From positions 1 to 7,172 of the forward strand of contig DHQK01000128.1 in NCBI GenBank assembly GCA_002411085.1: DNA of 7,172 nucleotides. Reading direction: 5' to 3'. Source of the stretch: Marinilabilia sp. UBA5340. GTDB taxonomy: Bacteria; Bacteroidota; Bacteroidia; Bacteroidales; Marinilabiliaceae. Below the pieces are notes generated by a model that was given only the letters and a program-made list of their open reading frames with translations, had not been told where the DNA came from and ran no database searches. Positions 6,389 through 7,172 of this stretch are shown here, piece after piece; positions within the stretch are counted from its first letter, which is position 1; the number at the start of each line of letters is the position of its first letter. The translations under genes and the position numbers were made by a program.

Positions 6389-6994
6389 TTATTGCTGGTA
6401 TTTCATTCCGGACTTCACGTCCACCAGTTCCCACTGTTTGTTAGTATTGCTGTCTTTGTCCCATTGCTGTACGTTGCAACCGTTTTTGTGGATATTGGAA
6501 TTACTTGCATCCAGGTATTTGCCGGAATATTTGTTTTTTAGGTAAAACCGCCCGGGAGATACCTCCTCCAGCTTCCATTGCTGGGGTTCGCTGCTTCCGG
6601 CACTCCATACCTGTACATTGGCACCTTTATCTTTCTTGTAAGTCCCGCAAAACCAGGTTCCGTCGAAACAACCATGTACATCCAGATTCATACGTGCATG
6701 CTGTGTCTGGATATGATAATAGCCATTCCCAACAGGGACAAATTTAAATTTCTGATCAGCCCCTCCATCAAGCGTCCAAAGTTGAACGTTAGCTCCGTTG
6801 GAACGGGCTTTATCCGAATTTTCAGCACCTGAAACATCCAGGTATTTTTGTGCCTTCACATTCCGTATATAAAAAACGGTGCCTTCAAGTGGTATTTCAG
6901 ACTTTACCACACGTTTTCCACGACGCTGTGCATCGATTTCTCCATAAGGGACTATAAATAAAAGTGTAACAACAATCAAAAAGAGCTTTTTCAT
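6389..6994 (-). CDS. Secreted ricin-type beta-trefoil lectin (single domain)
   Basis: 201 residues. Residues 1-22 are a signal peptide (MKK, hydrophobic core, IDA before QRR), followed by a short basic stretch (RRGKRVVK). The rest is one complete beta-trefoil with three similar lobes, about 39-83, 90-140 and 148-188. Each lobe has the family pattern: 'YIRNVKAQKYLDVSG' then 'NVQLW' (70-73); 'YHIQTQHARMNLDVHG' then 'NVQVW' (126-130) and 'QQW'; 'FYLKNKYSGKYLDAS' then 'NVQQW' (174-178) and 'KQW'. Repeated Q-x-W and Y/N-LD motifs imply retained sugar-binding pockets. No catalytic domain is attached, so it is a free lectin or a carbohydrate-targeting partner of the other exported proteins here. The start is fixed by the signal peptide. 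The promoter-like motif at 7069-7103 precedes it, and it is first in a possible three-gene unit with the pentapeptide and peptidase genes. Confidence 0.95.
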   Translation of the reverse strand: MKKLFLIVVTLLFIVPYGEIDAQRRGKRVVKSEIPLEGTVFYIRNVKAQKYLDVSGAENSDKARSNGANVQLWTLDGGADQKFKFVPVGNGYYHIQTQHARMNLDVHGCFDGTWFCGTYKKDKGANVQVWSAGSSEPQQWKLEEVSPGRFYLKNKYSGKYLDASNSNIHKNGCNVQQWDKDSNTNKQWELVDVKSGMKYQQ

Positions 6995-7039
6995 AATTAT
7001 TTACTGTTATTTTTATTAGAACATTCGATAATTGACAAT

Positions 7040-7060
7040 CACAGACTGTTAGTAGCTGTG
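7040..7060 (-). other. Inverted repeat in predicted 5' leader of the lectin gene
   Basis: CACAG (7040-7044) pairs with CTGTG (7056-7060), and the inner ACT (7045-7047) with AGT (7051-7053), leaving a two-base bulge and a GTT loop. It lies between the promoter-like motif at 7069-7103 and the start at 6994, so it would be near the 5' end of the transcript. It is short and could be coincidence. Confidence 0.35.
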
Positions 7061-7068
7061 TTTGATTA

Positions 7069-7103
7069 ATTGGTTGCACCTTTGGAGGGGAAATGAAAAA
7101 AGA
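7069..7103 (-). promoter_or_regulatory. Shared bipartite promoter-like motif, copy C
   Basis: Minus strand TCTTTTTTCA (7103-7094), 13 bases, then GGTGCAACCAAT (7080-7069). It differs from the copies at 1141-1175 and 3390-3424 only at the two degenerate positions and keeps exactly the same spacing. The inner box ends 78 bases before the lectin start. There is no terminator hairpin or mobile-element end at this T-run, which argues that the T-run belongs to the motif itself rather than being borrowed from neighbouring structures. Confidence 0.65.
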
Positions 7104-7157
7104 AATGGATATTTTTGAATGATTTGAAAGATTCTATTTGTAAAAACATTTCTGTCA

Positions 7158-7169
7158 CCCCTGCCGGGG
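7158..7169. repeat. Short GC hairpin at the right edge, possible start of another dispersed repeat
   Basis: CCCC (7158-7161), loop TGCC, GGGG (7166-7169), preceded by 'TTTCTGTCA'. The combination of CTGTCA with a CCCC/GGGG hairpin recalls dispersed Bacteroidota repeats and the wording inside the 1173-1483 element, but the window ends here and I cannot tell how far it extends. From the lectin start at 6994 to the edge no gene is seen. Confidence 0.3.
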
Positions 7170-7172
7170 CTT

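Noticed and set aside
6473..6478. A further GTTGCA (minus TGCAAC), with others at 3359-3364 and, on the plus strand, at 85-90
   Set aside because: None has a CTTTTTTC box at the 16-base distance, and two of them are inside coding sequence, so they are not counted as motif copies.
6897..7079. 60-codon minus-strand frame starting upstream of the lectin
   Set aside because: It overlaps the lectin signal peptide in another frame, crosses the predicted promoter box and leader, and has no protein features.

Overview
The window looks like chromosomal DNA of a Bacteroidota bacterium. The support is: moderate-to-low G+C with A-rich, Shine-Dalgarno-poor start regions; signal peptides and lipoproteins of the type usual in that phylum; and an interspersed repeat containing phrases such as 'TTGAGCGTAGTCGAA' and 'TTCGACAAGCT' that I associate with Bacteroidota genomes. 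The genus cannot be read from the sequence.

All five genes lie on the minus strand, so in transcription order the window reads from right to left: a secreted ricin-type beta-trefoil lectin (6994-6389), a pentapeptide-repeat lipoprotein (6180-5323), a papain-family (C1) cysteine peptidase lipoprotein with a CARDB-like domain (5241-3487), a secreted TPR-like helical-repeat protein with a beta-rich tail (3277-1589), and a secreted protein with a GOLD/PPC-like beta-sandwich (1064 to the left edge, 3' end missing). Every gene carries an export signal, three of signal peptidase I type and two lipoprotein type, so the locus is devoted to the cell envelope or exterior.

The most notable signal is not a gene. 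Three of the four intergenic or flanking regions carry the same bipartite motif on the minus strand, TCTTTTTTCA-N13-GRTGCAACYAAT, with 20 invariant positions and identical spacing, 78-116 bases upstream of a start codon. The copies are at 7069-7103 (before the lectin), 3390-3424 (before the TPR-like gene) and 1141-1175 (before the GOLD-like gene). The two genes without a copy, for the pentapeptide protein and the peptidase, lie downstream of the lectin and could be read from its promoter. The simplest reading is a shared alternative-sigma (ECF-like) promoter driving three transcription units of one regulon of exported proteins. That is inference.

The remaining DNA holds a strong intrinsic terminator after the peptidase whose T-tract doubles as the -35 box of the next promoter (3416-3459), a 311-bp MITE-like element with 18-bp imperfect inverted ends (1173-1483) that abuts the -35 box of the leftmost promoter, hairpins in the three predicted leaders, and a small degenerate hexanucleotide repeat (6205-6234). 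I see no tRNA, rRNA, CRISPR array, transposase or phage gene.
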